64,000 bases of DNA from Geminicoccus roseus DSM 18922 (lineage in GTDB: Bacteria; Pseudomonadota; Alphaproteobacteria; Geminicoccales; Geminicoccaceae). The stretch spans positions 3,372,196 through 3,436,195 of the forward strand of contig NZ_KE386572.1 of assembly GCF_000427665.1 (NCBI RefSeq). Direction: 5' to 3'. The number at the start of each line of letters is the position of its first letter. Position 1 is the stretch's first letter. Below the pieces are notes generated by a model. That model was not told the origin of the DNA, ran no database searches, and saw only the letters and a list, made by a program, of their open reading frames with translations. Both the position numbers and the translations under genes were made by a program. Shown here in pieces: positions 8,302 to 16,601 of the stretch.

Positions 8302-9411
8302 CTAATCGGACCGCCCCTTGCCGGACCCGGATTCAGCGGCCTCCTCCTTGGCTTCCGCCTCCGCCCCCTCCTCGATCTTTTCATCGGCCTCGGCGACATC
8401 ATCCTCTTCCGCCTGATGCTCGGGCTTCTGCGCTTCTTCGGCATCGGCTTCGAACTGCAGGCGGATGAACACCGGGAAGTGGTCGGACCCGAAATAGTTC
8501 AGCACCTTGAGTTCCTGCAGCCGGAAGCAGGCATCGTGGAACACATGGTCGAGCGGCCAGCGGGCGAACCAGTGCTCGGCATGGAAGGTGGGATAGATGC
8601 CGCGGCCGACCCGCGGATCCAGCAGGCCGCTGATCCGCTGGAACAAGCGGGTGGTATGCGACCAGGCCACGTCGTTGAGGTCGCCGCACACCACCGTCGG
8701 CCGCTTGTCCACGACGACCTGCTTGCCCACGAGCAGGAGTTCGGCATCGCGCTGGTCGACATCGTTGACCGGCTGGGGCGGCTCGGGATGCACGCAGTGC
8801 AGGTCGAACTGCCGGCCCGAGCGCAGCCGGACCCGCGCGAAGATCGAGGGGATGTCCTTGGCGATCCGCTCCAGGAGCGTGATTTCCGACAGCTCGAGCC
8901 TGGAGAACAGGAGCATGCCGTAGGTGTTGTCCAGCGGGTGCAGGACGTGATGGGGATAGCGCTCGCGCAGGGGCGCCAGCTGGTCGGCCCACCACTGATT
9001 GGTCTCGACCGTGAGGACCAGGTCGGGATCCATGGCCTCGACCTCCCGCAGGAACAGGTCCGCCCGGCGGTTGCTCTGCAGGACGTTGGCGATCAGGATC
9101 GCGACTGAATCGTCCGAGGGCGTGGCTTCGGTGTCCTGGACCTGCTTGGGCGCCACCGGCGTGTACATCCAGATCCGCGAGATCTGCCATCCGAGGCAGG
9201 CGAAGGTCACCAGCAGGAGCAGCAGGCCTTCAGCCACGAAGTCGAACATGATCAGTTCGACGACGATCACGAGTGCCAGAAGGACCACGATCTGGAGGCG
9301 CGGGTAGTCCCAGACCCGGATCCACCAGATCGGGCTGCGCCACATCGGCAGGATCGTCAGCACGATTGGTATGATGGCCAGACACCATACCACCCAGCTC
9401 TGCCATGCCAT
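8302..9411 (-). CDS. Membrane-anchored endonuclease/exonuclease/phosphatase (EEP) family hydrolase
   Basis: About 369 residues. Three hydrophobic helices (roughly residues 5-80) anchor the protein, followed by an EEP domain facing the periplasm. Conserved pieces in order are ILIANVLQSN, VLTVETN (metal-ligand Glu), VCGDLNDVAWS (Asp-Asn pair) and FGSDHFPV (catalytic Asp-His). Such enzymes cleave phosphodiesters or phosphomonoesters, including inositol phosphates, nucleic acids and lipids; the substrate here is unknown. The last 45 residues are almost all Glu, Asp, Ala and Lys and are likely disordered. The start is uncertain: ATG at 9411, or an in-frame GTG at 9450. It is the last gene of the leftward envelope-lipid cluster starting at 13142. 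Confidence 0.8.
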   Translation of the reverse strand: MAWQSWVVWCLAIIPIVLTILPMWRSPIWWIRVWDYPRLQIVVLLALVIVVELIMFDFVAEGLLLLLVTFACLGWQISRIWMYTPVAPKQVQDTEATPSDDSVAILIANVLQSNRRADLFLREVEAMDPDLVLTVETNQWWADQLAPLRERYPHHVLHPLDNTYGMLLFSRLELSEITLLERIAKDIPSIFARVRLRSGRQFDLHCVHPEPPQPVNDVDQRDAELLLVGKQVVVDKRPTVVCGDLNDVAWSHTTRLFQRISGLLDPRVGRGIYPTFHAEHWFARWPLDHVFHDACFRLQELKVLNYFGSDHFPVFIRLQFEADAEEAQKPEHQAEEDDVAEADEKIEEGAEAEAKEEAAESGSGKGRSD

Positions 9412-9535
9412 CGTTCGAGCACCCCCGTCATTCCATGCCGACTGCAGCACCTATCCGGCCTGGGCCCCGATTGCCACCGGGTGGCCGTGGAAAATCGACA
9501 TGGGGCCGGAGGTCGAGCCCGATGAAAGAACGGGG

Positions 9536-10441
9536 TCAGGGACCCTGGCACACCACGCGCAGCGGGGTAGGCGCGATGGAGAGGTTCAGGGTGTCGGCCT
9601 GGAGCGGGTCACCGTCGATCTGAATCATCTGTCGCCCGTCGACCTGGGATTTCAGGATGCGCAGGTGGCGGACGCCCGGCCAGCGATGCAGCTGGCGGGT
9701 CGCCAGCGCCAGCGCATAGCCCAGGGCTGCGAGGCGGCTGCCCCGCTCGAACAGCACCAGATGGAGATCCGGCTCGTCGAGCCTGGCCGCATGGGCGCCC
9801 ACGAACGAGCCCGCATAGAGCCGGCAGCGCGCCACGATCGCCGAGGCGGCGCGGTGGCTGACGCCATCGGCCTCCAGGACCTGCTCGCCCGGCTGCCAGT
9901 TCCACCAGAGTCTGGCCGCGGCGATCAGGTAGGCGAGCTGGCCGAAGCGACGTTTCAGCGCCGGCGAGACCGCGGCCACCACCGCCGCATCGAAGCCGAT
10001 GCCGGCCATCAGCAGGAAGGCACGCCCGTTCGCCAGGCCCGGCCAGACCAGCCCGATCTGGCCGCCACGGATCGCCCGGGCGGTCTCGGCGACGGATGGG
10101 CCGAGGCCGAGTTCCCGGGCCAGCACGTTCACCGTCCCGATCGGCATCAGGGCAAGCGGCAGGTCGCTGCCGAGAAGGCCGTTGGCCACCTCGTTCACGG
10201 TGCCGTCCCCGCCGGCCGCCACCACGACATCCGGCCGGTCCGCCGACGCGACGGCTTCCCGCGCGATCCGCTCGGCATCTCCCGCTCCCGTGGTCGCCTG
10301 CACCTCGACCTCGATGCCGGTCGAGCGCAGCAGGTCGGCCAGCTGGGCGACCTTCTCCGCCCGGCGCCCGCCCGCGGTGGGATTGTGGATCACCAGCACC
10401 CGCCGGAGCTGGTCGAGCCGCTGGGTGGCGATCAGCGCCAT
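9536..10441 (-). CDS. Diacylglycerol/lipid kinase family protein (YegS/DagK type)
   Basis: 301 residues with the lipid-kinase signature HNPTAGG near residue 19 and the nucleotide loop GGDGTVNEVANGLL at 77-90, then PIGTVNVLARELG. Enzymes of this family use ATP to phosphorylate diacylglycerol, sphingosine-like lipids or other lipid alcohols at the inner face of the membrane. The ATG at 10441 overlaps the end of the phosphatase gene by ten bases, so translation is coupled. Its place beside an LtaS-like phosphoglycerol transferase suggests it rephosphorylates the diacylglycerol that such an enzyme releases from phosphatidylglycerol; this is inference. Phosphatidylinositol-like or other lipid substrates remain possible. 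Confidence 0.9.
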   Translation of the reverse strand: MALIATQRLDQLRRVLVIHNPTAGGRRAEKVAQLADLLRSTGIEVEVQATTGAGDAERIAREAVASADRPDVVVAAGGDGTVNEVANGLLGSDLPLALMPIGTVNVLARELGLGPSVAETARAIRGGQIGLVWPGLANGRAFLLMAGIGFDAAVVAAVSPALKRRFGQLAYLIAAARLWWNWQPGEQVLEADGVSHRAASAIVARCRLYAGSFVGAHAARLDEPDLHLVLFERGSRLAALGYALALATRQLHRWPGVRHLRILKSQVDGRQMIQIDGDPLQADTLNLSIAPTPLRVVCQGP

Positions 10442-11157
10442 GCCGTTCCTCCCGCCTGCCGGCGCGGCAGGTTCATCCAGGCCGCCACCGCCGCCACCAG
10501 CAGCCAGGCCAGCGCCAGGCTGGTCAGGGTGTGGCTCAGGAAATGGGCCCCTTTTGCCATCTGGTACACCGCCATCACGCTGCCCGCCCCCAGGCCCATG
10601 GCGGCCCCGGCTGCCCGCCAGGACCTTCTGCGGTCGAGGAAGCCCAGGGCGAGCAGGGCGTAGCCGCCCGAGGCATGGCCCGCGGGAAAACAACGCCCGG
10701 CCTGCCGATCCGTTTCCGGGTGGGGCCGGAACGGCGGGACGTGGAGGTAGCGCCCGCCGAACTCCCGGATCTGGCTTGGGCAGTAGACGTCGGTGACCAG
10801 CTTGAGGTTGCTGATGATGGTCGGGACCAGCGCCAGGCAGATCAGCAGATAGACGAGCTCCCGCCGCATCCGCGCCCAGCGGGCCGACCAGAAGCCGCCC
10901 AGGATCAGGACCAGCGCGATCCCCCCGGCGATGCCCAGCGCCACCTTCGGGCCGTCATAGAAGAGGAGGCGCGGGAGAGGCGCCTTGGCGTCGACCAGCC
11001 AGCCGCTGCCGGGCACATAGAACCAGTGCTGCAGTTCCATGTCCCAGGCGGACTGGCTGACGAGCAGGGCGGCGGCAAGTGCCAGGAGCGGCAGGATCAG
11101 GCCGGCCCACCGGCTGCCAGCGGTTGCCGGTGCAAGGATGCCGTCCACTCGGATCAC
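10432..11157 (-). CDS. PAP2-family membrane phosphatase
   Basis: 241 residues with about five or six membrane helices. The PAP2 active-site signature is present in divergent form: KLVTDVYCPSQ (motif 1, Lys followed by Cys-Pro rather than Arg-Pro), CFPAGHASGGY (motif 2, PxGH) and KGAHFLSHT (motif 3, catalytic His). Such enzymes remove a phosphate from lipid phosphates such as phosphatidate, phosphatidylglycerophosphate, undecaprenyl pyrophosphate or lipid A. The start is a GTG whose second and third bases begin the stop codon of the upstream LtaS-like gene, a four-base overlap; it overlaps the kinase gene downstream by ten. A lipid-A-phosphatase role (LpxE/LpxF-like) is also possible. Confidence 0.85.
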   Translation of the reverse strand: MIRVDGILAPATAGSRWAGLILPLLALAAALLVSQSAWDMELQHWFYVPGSGWLVDAKAPLPRLLFYDGPKVALGIAGGIALVLILGGFWSARWARMRRELVYLLICLALVPTIISNLKLVTDVYCPSQIREFGGRYLHVPPFRPHPETDRQAGRCFPAGHASGGYALLALGFLDRRRSWRAAGAAMGLGAGSVMAVYQMAKGAHFLSHTLTSLALAWLLVAAVAAWMNLPRRQAGGTAWR

Positions 11158-13142
11158 TGCGACAGCTCGTGATATTGGTGATGGTAGAACATGCGATGCG
11201 CCGTCTGGGTCGCCGCGATCGCATGGGTCGAGAGGACCGGGTCCGGCTCCTCCTCCGGGACCAGCGGATGGGGACCCGGTTCCATGCGGTATCCGGTCAG
11301 GTCGTGCTGGGGTCCGAGCGCGACCACCTGGCCGCCCTTGCCATAGGCCACCGAGTAGTTGTGCGCCATCGCCACGCGTCCCTGGCCTGCGGGCACATGC
11401 CGGAGATCGACCCCGAAGAACGGGCTATCGTAGCTCCATCCGAGCAGCCCCAACAAGGTCGGGGCCATGTCCATGCTCGACCCCAGCGTCTCGTCGCGGC
11501 CCGGCTGGATGTGCCCGGGCGCGTAGTAGAGCAGCGGGACCCGGAACCGCTCCACCGGCACCTGCGCCGCACCCGACACGCGCGGACCGTGGTCGCCGAT
11601 GAAGACGAACACGGTGTTGTCGAACCAGGACTTGCTGCGCGCCCGCTCGATGAAGTCGGTGAACGCCCATGCCGCGTAGTGCGCGACGTTCTCCTTCTCG
11701 CCCATGGCCGGATCCTTGCGGACGACTCCTTCAGGGAAGGTGTAGGGGCGATGGTTGGAGACGGTCAGCAGGGAAAGGAAGACAGGCTCCTTGGCGGTGG
11801 TCGCCTGGTCGAGCCGCTTCAGCGCCTCGGTGAACAGAAACTCGTCCGCCACCCCCCAGATCGTGGAGAAGCCGTCCTCCGCGATGTCGCTCTGGTCCCA
11901 GACATGGTCGAAGCCGGTGGTCGACCAGAAATGCCCCATGTTGTCGAACTCCGACGCGCCGCCATAGAGGAAGGCGGTCTGGTAGCCGTTCTTCTTCAGC
12001 AGGAAGGGCAGCGAGTTCATGCCTTCCGAGCCGGCGCGCCGCGCGGTGGAGATGCCCGGGATCGGGGTGAAGCTGGTGAGCAGGGCTTCCAGGCCGCGCA
12101 CGGTGCGGTCGCCGGTGGCATAGATGTTGGTGAACAGCAGCCCGTCCCTGGCCAGCTCGGTCAGCTCCGGCGACACCGGGTAGCCTCGCTGGTTGTCCAG
12201 CCCGTCCATGTAGGTGCTGCCGAAGCTTTCCTCGATCACCAGCACGATGTTCAGCTTCTGCGGATGGTCGCCATTGTCGACATGGCGCAGGAGCGTGCGG
12301 CCCCCGGCAGGCGCCGGTCCCTTGCCGGTCAGGAACGAGGTGTTGTCCTGGGCGACGTCGTCGCGCAGGGTCGCCACCGCGGTCCGCTCGTCGATGGTGG
12401 CATAGAGCCCGTCATAGTCGGTGTCGTTGGTCAGGAACGCCCGGAACAGGCCGCGCAGCCCGTTGTCGGCGACCTGCAGCACCTCGCGGTCCCGGCCGAA
12501 CGCCACCGGCCCGTGCTGGAGCACGGGCACAGCGGCCAGCAGGCCGACCAGCGACAGGCCGGCCAGCGACAGCCGCCGGCGGCCGGACAGTTTCGCGTCC
12601 AAAGCGCCAGTCAGGGCGCTGCGTACCAGCCAGTAGAGGACCCCACCCGCGATCGCCACCATCGGCAGGTAGAGCGGCAGGTTGAAGCTCTCGCCGATAT
12701 TGCCGATCACCTCCTTGGGAAAGATCAGGTAGTTGACCGCGATCCCGTTGAAGCGGCTGTCGAACTCGTTCCAGAAGAACAGTTCGGCGACGGCGCCGAA
12801 CACCAGCCCGGTGACGACCCCATAGGCCAGCAGATGGGCGATCCAGCGGCCATGGCGGCGGCGCAGGAGCGGGTGGAACAGCAGGAAGGCCAGGAACAGC
12901 GGCAAGGTGAACCACAGGCCGACCGCCATGTCCTGGGTGACGCCCGACACCACGGCCGCGAGAAGGGCGGCGCCGTGCCCCGGCTCTCCGGCGACATAGA
13001 CCCAGCCTGCCAGGATGATCCGGACCAGGCTGGCGATCCCCATGAACAGCGCCAGGCAGGCCAGCCAGAACCGTGCTTCCTGGGCCAGGGCGCGCGGAAG
13101 ACGGCCGGAACGTCCCGGCCGGTCGAAGAAGGTGCCCATCAT
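11154..13142 (-). CDS. LtaS-like phosphoglycerol/phosphoethanolamine transferase (sulfatase fold)
   Basis: 662 residues. Five membrane helices (about residues 25-215) precede a periplasmic alkaline-phosphatase-superfamily domain. Metal and catalytic residues are recognisable: Glu304 in VIEESFG, the Thr347 nucleophile in TGDRTVRGLEA, and Asp517-His518 in FIGDHG, with the VSNHRPY motif between. This matches proteobacterial LTA synthase-like proteins, which move phosphoglycerol or phosphoethanolamine from a phospholipid to a glycan or lipid. The acceptor here is unknown; membrane-derived or cyclic glucans and lipid A are candidates. It heads the leftward cluster and is divergent from a two-component system with 115 bases between. 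AAGGA lies about 13 bases before the ATG pair at 13142; the second ATG at 13139 is equally possible. Confidence 0.85.
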   Translation of the reverse strand: MMGTFFDRPGRSGRLPRALAQEARFWLACLALFMGIASLVRIILAGWVYVAGEPGHGAALLAAVVSGVTQDMAVGLWFTLPLFLAFLLFHPLLRRRHGRWIAHLLAYGVVTGLVFGAVAELFFWNEFDSRFNGIAVNYLIFPKEVIGNIGESFNLPLYLPMVAIAGGVLYWLVRSALTGALDAKLSGRRRLSLAGLSLVGLLAAVPVLQHGPVAFGRDREVLQVADNGLRGLFRAFLTNDTDYDGLYATIDERTAVATLRDDVAQDNTSFLTGKGPAPAGGRTLLRHVDNGDHPQKLNIVLVIEESFGSTYMDGLDNQRGYPVSPELTELARDGLLFTNIYATGDRTVRGLEALLTSFTPIPGISTARRAGSEGMNSLPFLLKKNGYQTAFLYGGASEFDNMGHFWSTTGFDHVWDQSDIAEDGFSTIWGVADEFLFTEALKRLDQATTAKEPVFLSLLTVSNHRPYTFPEGVVRKDPAMGEKENVAHYAAWAFTDFIERARSKSWFDNTVFVFIGDHGPRVSGAAQVPVERFRVPLLYYAPGHIQPGRDETLGSSMDMAPTLLGLLGWSYDSPFFGVDLRHVPAGQGRVAMAHNYSVAYGKGGQVVALGPQHDLTGYRMEPGPHPLVPEEEPDPVLSTHAIAATQTAHRMFYHHQYHELSQ

Positions 13143-13257
13143 CGGGAGGTCACATCCTTTTGGTGCGTCTGGTGCCCCCGCTCATCGACGCGCCGGCTGA
13201 CCACAACCTGACATCGTGGCATGAGGAACATCCTGATCGGAAGCCTGGCGCCCCCGC

Positions 13258-13941
13258 ATGCGAATCCTGCTCGTCGAAGACCATCCGGCCCTGCGCGAGG
13301 TGATGGCCGAGCATCTGGCCACGCGCGGCTTCGTGGTGGACGCGTTCGGCAGGGGCGAGGATGCGCTGGCCGCGGTGGCGGTGGCGGAATACGACGCTGC
13401 GGTTCTCGACCTGGGCCTGCCGGACATGGACGGCATGGACCTCCTGGCCGAGATCCGCCGGCGCACCGGCCACGCCCTGCCGGCCCTGCTGGCGACCGCC
13501 CGGGATGCGCTGCCGGACCGGATCCGCGGCCTGGACGCCGGTGCCGACGACTATCTGGTCAAGCCCTTCGACCTCCTGGAGCTGGAGGCGCGGCTGCGCG
13601 CAGTCCTGCGCCGGCCAGGCAGCCGCAGCCACGAGGTGCTCGGCTGCGGACGGCTGGAGCTGGACACCAGCCATCGCGAGGCAAGGGCAGGCGGGCAGCC
13701 GCTCGACCTGCAGCGGCGCGAGCTGGCCCTCCTGGAACAGCTCCTGCGCGCGAACGGCCGGGTGGTGGTGCGCGATGTCCTGGAGGAGCGGATCTATGGC
13801 CTGGATGACGCGGTGACCCCCAACGCCCTGGAAGCCCTGGTCTCGCGCCTGCGCCGCAAGCTCGACCTGGCCGGCGCCGGTGCGCGGATCGAGACCCGCC
13901 GGGGCATCGGCTACCGGCTGGTGGCGGACGAGCCGGCATGA
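13258..13941 (+). CDS. OmpR/PhoB-family response regulator
   Basis: 227 residues. The receiver domain has VEDHP, phosphoacceptor Asp51 in LDLGLPDMDG and Lys102 in DDYLVKPFD. The C-terminal winged helix has the usual block from RELALLEQLL to RRGIGYRLV. It resembles the QseB/PmrA/TctD branch. The stop overlaps the kinase start (ATGA), so the two are translated together. Its divergent neighbour is the LtaS-like envelope gene, which makes that cluster a natural target. I could not find a PmrA-type repeat in the 115-base gap, so the target is inferred from position only. Confidence 0.92.
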   Translation: MRILLVEDHPALREVMAEHLATRGFVVDAFGRGEDALAAVAVAEYDAAVLDLGLPDMDGMDLLAEIRRRTGHALPALLATARDALPDRIRGLDAGADDYLVKPFDLLELEARLRAVLRRPGSRSHEVLGCGRLELDTSHREARAGGQPLDLQRRELALLEQLLRANGRVVVRDVLEERIYGLDDAVTPNALEALVSRLRRKLDLAGAGARIETRRGIGYRLVADEPA

Positions 13942-15284
13942 GGCACTTCAGCCTGCGCCTCCGGCTGGCGCTGGTGATGCTGTTCGCGTTCTTTCTGGGC
14001 CTGGGCGGCTCCTCCCTGTTCTACTGGGCGGAGATCCACGAGCTGCAGGACGATCTGCTGGGCAGCGCGCTGCACCGGCAGGCCGGGATCACCACCGAGG
14101 CGATACAGGGCGACGCCGTGGCGGTGGACCGGCTGCCGCCTGACTGGGCCACCGCCTATCGCGAGCCGGACTCGCTCCTCCACTTTGTCCTCTACGCCGC
14201 CGACGGCAGCGTCCTCGACCACTCCCCCAACCTGCCGGCCGGGCTGCCGAGCCCGCTCGGGGTGCCGTTCGGGCAGGTGCGCCGGGTCGATGTCGGCCAG
14301 GAAAAGGCTGGTCTGGTCGTGGTGGCCGCCGGCGACGGGCGGATCCTGCAGGTGGCCAGGGCGGACATCTCCTCGCCGGGCCTGGTCGAGGAACTGACCG
14401 AGGAAGCGGTGGAGTTCCTGTTCTACACCATGCTCCCGTTCGCGCTGATGTCGATGACGGCCATCTGGCTGGTGGCCGGCTGGAGCCTGCGCCCGGTGCT
14501 GCGCGCCTCCCGGGCGGCCGCCCTGGTGAGCCCGGAGGCGCCGGATGCCCGCATCCCCACCAGGGGCCTGCCCAGCGAGGTGCTGCCCCTGGTGGATGCC
14601 GCCAACGGCGCCCTGCAGCGGCTGACCACCGCCTATGGCGCGGTCCGGCGCCTGACCGCCGACGCCGCCCACGAGCTGCGCACGCCGCTGGCGGCGCTGA
14701 CCCTGCGCCTGCAGCGGGTGCAGGCCGGCGGCGCGGCGGACTGGCCGGCGATCGAGCGGGAACTCGGCCACCTGCGCCGCCTGGTGCAGCAGATGCTGGC
14801 CCTGGCGCGCCGGGAAAGCCCGGGCCAGGCAGTGGCGGAGGGTTGGGCGCCGCTCAACCTGTCCCGGATCGCCCGGGAAGTCGCGGCGTCGCTCCTGCCG
14901 CTGGCCGAGGCCGAGGGGCGGACGATCGAGGTGGACGCGCCGGTGCCGGCGCCGGTGGACGGGGTGGCGGACGAACTGCGCGACATGCTGCGCAATCTGG
15001 TCGAGAACGCGCTCGGCCACGGCGCCGGCAGGATCGTCGTGGCCGTGGCGCTGGCGCGGGACGGACGGGTGGATCTCGTGGTGAGCGACGAGGGCAGGGG
15101 CATCCCCCCGGAGCTGGGCGAGGCCGCCTTCGAGCGGTTCCGCAAGGGCGACGCGGCATCCGCCGGCGCGGGCCTGGGTCTGGCCATCGTGCGCCGGGTG
15201 GTCGAGCGGCATCGCGGATCGATCACCGTCGAGGACGGGCCGGGCTGCCGGATCAGGGTCAGCCTGGCCGCGGCCGCCGGCTGA
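13938..15284 (+). CDS. Sensor histidine kinase (QseC/TctE-like)
   Basis: 448 residues. Two membrane helices (about residues 8-30 and 155-178) flank a short periplasmic domain of some 120 residues, with a HAMP-like linker after the second. His245 sits in AAHELRTPL, and the ATP-binding domain has NLVENALGHG, SDEGRGIPP and GAGLGLAIV. The periplasmic part includes blocks such as PDSLLHFVLYAADGSVLDHSPN, the two-helix sensor type of TctE/QseC. It overlaps the response regulator by four bases. The end is only three bases from the convergent gene at 15288, so the two transcripts likely overlap. Signal unknown. Confidence 0.9.
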   Translation: MRHFSLRLRLALVMLFAFFLGLGGSSLFYWAEIHELQDDLLGSALHRQAGITTEAIQGDAVAVDRLPPDWATAYREPDSLLHFVLYAADGSVLDHSPNLPAGLPSPLGVPFGQVRRVDVGQEKAGLVVVAAGDGRILQVARADISSPGLVEELTEEAVEFLFYTMLPFALMSMTAIWLVAGWSLRPVLRASRAAALVSPEAPDARIPTRGLPSEVLPLVDAANGALQRLTTAYGAVRRLTADAAHELRTPLAALTLRLQRVQAGGAADWPAIERELGHLRRLVQQMLALARRESPGQAVAEGWAPLNLSRIAREVAASLLPLAEAEGRTIEVDAPVPAPVDGVADELRDMLRNLVENALGHGAGRIVVAVALARDGRVDLVVSDEGRGIPPELGEAAFERFRKGDAASAGAGLGLAIVRRVVERHRGSITVEDGPGCRIRVSLAAAAG

Positions 15285-15287
15285 TCT

Positions 15288-16250
15288 TCACACCGGCTGG
15301 TCGAAGTCGATCTCAGGACCGACCGGGACGATCCCGCTTGGGTTGATGGTCCGGTGGCTCTCGTAATAGTGCCGCTTGGCGTGCATCATGTTGGTGGTGC
15401 CGCGGATCTCGTCCACCTGGTAGAGGCGGCGGGTGTAGGCCCACAGGTTCGGGTAGTCGGCCAGGCGGCGGATGTTGCACTTGAAGTGGCCGACATAGAT
15501 CGAATCGAAGCGGAACAGGGTCGGGAACAGCCGCACATCCGCCTCGGTCAGCCGGTCGCCGCACAGGTACGGCCCGGACGAGAGCCGGTCCTCCAGCCAG
15601 TCCAGCGTCTCGAACAGGGCGAGCGCCGCTTTCTCGTAGGCCTCCTGGGAGGTGGCGAAGCCGGCCCGGTACACCCCGTTGTTCACGTTCGCATAGATCC
15701 GCTCGTTCAGCCGGTCGATCTCGGCCTCCAGCTCCGCCGGCAGGTAGTCGCCGGGCCGGGCTCCCACCGCGTCGAAGGCGCGGTTGAACATCCGGATGAT
15801 CTCGGACGACTCGTTGCTGACGATCGTCCTTCTCTCCTTGTCCCAGAGCACCGGCACGGTCACGCGGCCGGTGAAGCGGGGTTCCGCGGCGGTGTAGATC
15901 TGGTGCAGGTAGCTTGCGTCCATCATCGGGTCCGGGACGACCCCCGGCCCCCGCTCGAAGGTCCAGCCGTTCTCCAGCATCCGCCAGTGGACCACCGACA
16001 GCCCGATCATCTCGTCCAGGCCCTTGAGCGCCCGCATGATCAGCGTCCGGTGCGCCCATGGGCAGGCATAGGAGACATAGAGATGGTAGCGGCCAGGCTC
16101 CGCAGGAAAGCCTCCCTGGCCGCTCGGGCCCGGCGATCCGTCAGAGGTCACCCAGTTGCGGAAGGACGCGTTCTCCCGCCGGAATTCCCCGCCCGTGCTC
16201 TTGGTGTCGTACCAGACGTCCTTCCAGACACCCTCAACCAGCTGTCCCAC
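15288..16250 (-). CDS. Glutathionyl-hydroquinone reductase (Xi-class GST, YqjG/EcfG type)
   Basis: 320 residues. The N-terminal FRNWVTSDG and the active-site block YACPWAHRTLIM with catalytic Cys63 identify Xi-class transferases, which remove glutathione from glutathionyl-hydroquinones. Further family blocks are VVHWRMLENGWTF, TVPVLWDKERRTIVSNESSEI and LFPTLFRFDSIYVGHFKCN. The protein is cytosolic and near the usual length of about 320-330. The ATG at 16250 follows the end of the cbpM gene by 18 bases in the same direction, so it may be co-transcribed with cbpAM. Such enzymes recycle quinone adducts formed during oxidative stress or aromatic breakdown. Confidence 0.9.
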   Translation of the reverse strand: MGQLVEGVWKDVWYDTKSTGGEFRRENASFRNWVTSDGSPGPSGQGGFPAEPGRYHLYVSYACPWAHRTLIMRALKGLDEMIGLSVVHWRMLENGWTFERGPGVVPDPMMDASYLHQIYTAAEPRFTGRVTVPVLWDKERRTIVSNESSEIIRMFNRAFDAVGARPGDYLPAELEAEIDRLNERIYANVNNGVYRAGFATSQEAYEKAALALFETLDWLEDRLSSGPYLCGDRLTEADVRLFPTLFRFDSIYVGHFKCNIRRLADYPNLWAYTRRLYQVDEIRGTTNMMHAKRHYYESHRTINPSGIVPVGPEIDFDQPV

Positions 16251-16268
16251 CCGCTGCTCCCGCTGCTT

Positions 16269-16601
16269 TCACCGCTCCAGGATGGCGCGGCACTTCTGGA
16301 AGATGCGCTGGCGCGCATCCGCCGGTTCCTCGGCGACCGCCCGCACCAGGGCCTTCAGTTCCCTTCGGGTGCCATACAGCTGGTCGATCAGCGACAGAAC
16401 CACCGGCAGGGCCTCCTCGTCGATCCCCATCTCCTCCTGGAGCTCCTGGACCAGGCGGATCCTCGCCATGTCGATCTCGTCGAAGGTGGGACCTTCCAGG
16501 TCGGGCCAGGGCGTCACCCAGCCTCGCGCCACCCACAGACGGAGCTGCACGATCGAGACCTGGCGGATTTCCCGGATGACGTCGTCCTCCGTGCGCCTCA
16601 T
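16269..16601 (-). CDS. cbpM: Chaperone modulator CbpM
   Basis: 110 residues with the MerR-like fold of CbpM: IREIRQVSIVQLRLWVARGWVTP and a second helical block through LVQELQEEMGIDEEALPVVLSLIDQLYGTRRELKALV. CbpM binds the J domain of CbpA and inhibits its stimulation of DnaK as well as its DNA binding. The start overlaps the cbpA stop by four bases (ATGA), the arrangement found in other genomes. It follows cbpA on the minus strand. Function is from family membership and neighbourhood; the sequence is close to the expected length of about 100. Confidence 0.88.
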   Translation of the reverse strand: MRRTEDDVIREIRQVSIVQLRLWVARGWVTPWPDLEGPTFDEIDMARIRLVQELQEEMGIDEEALPVVLSLIDQLYGTRRELKALVRAVAEEPADARQRIFQKCRAILER

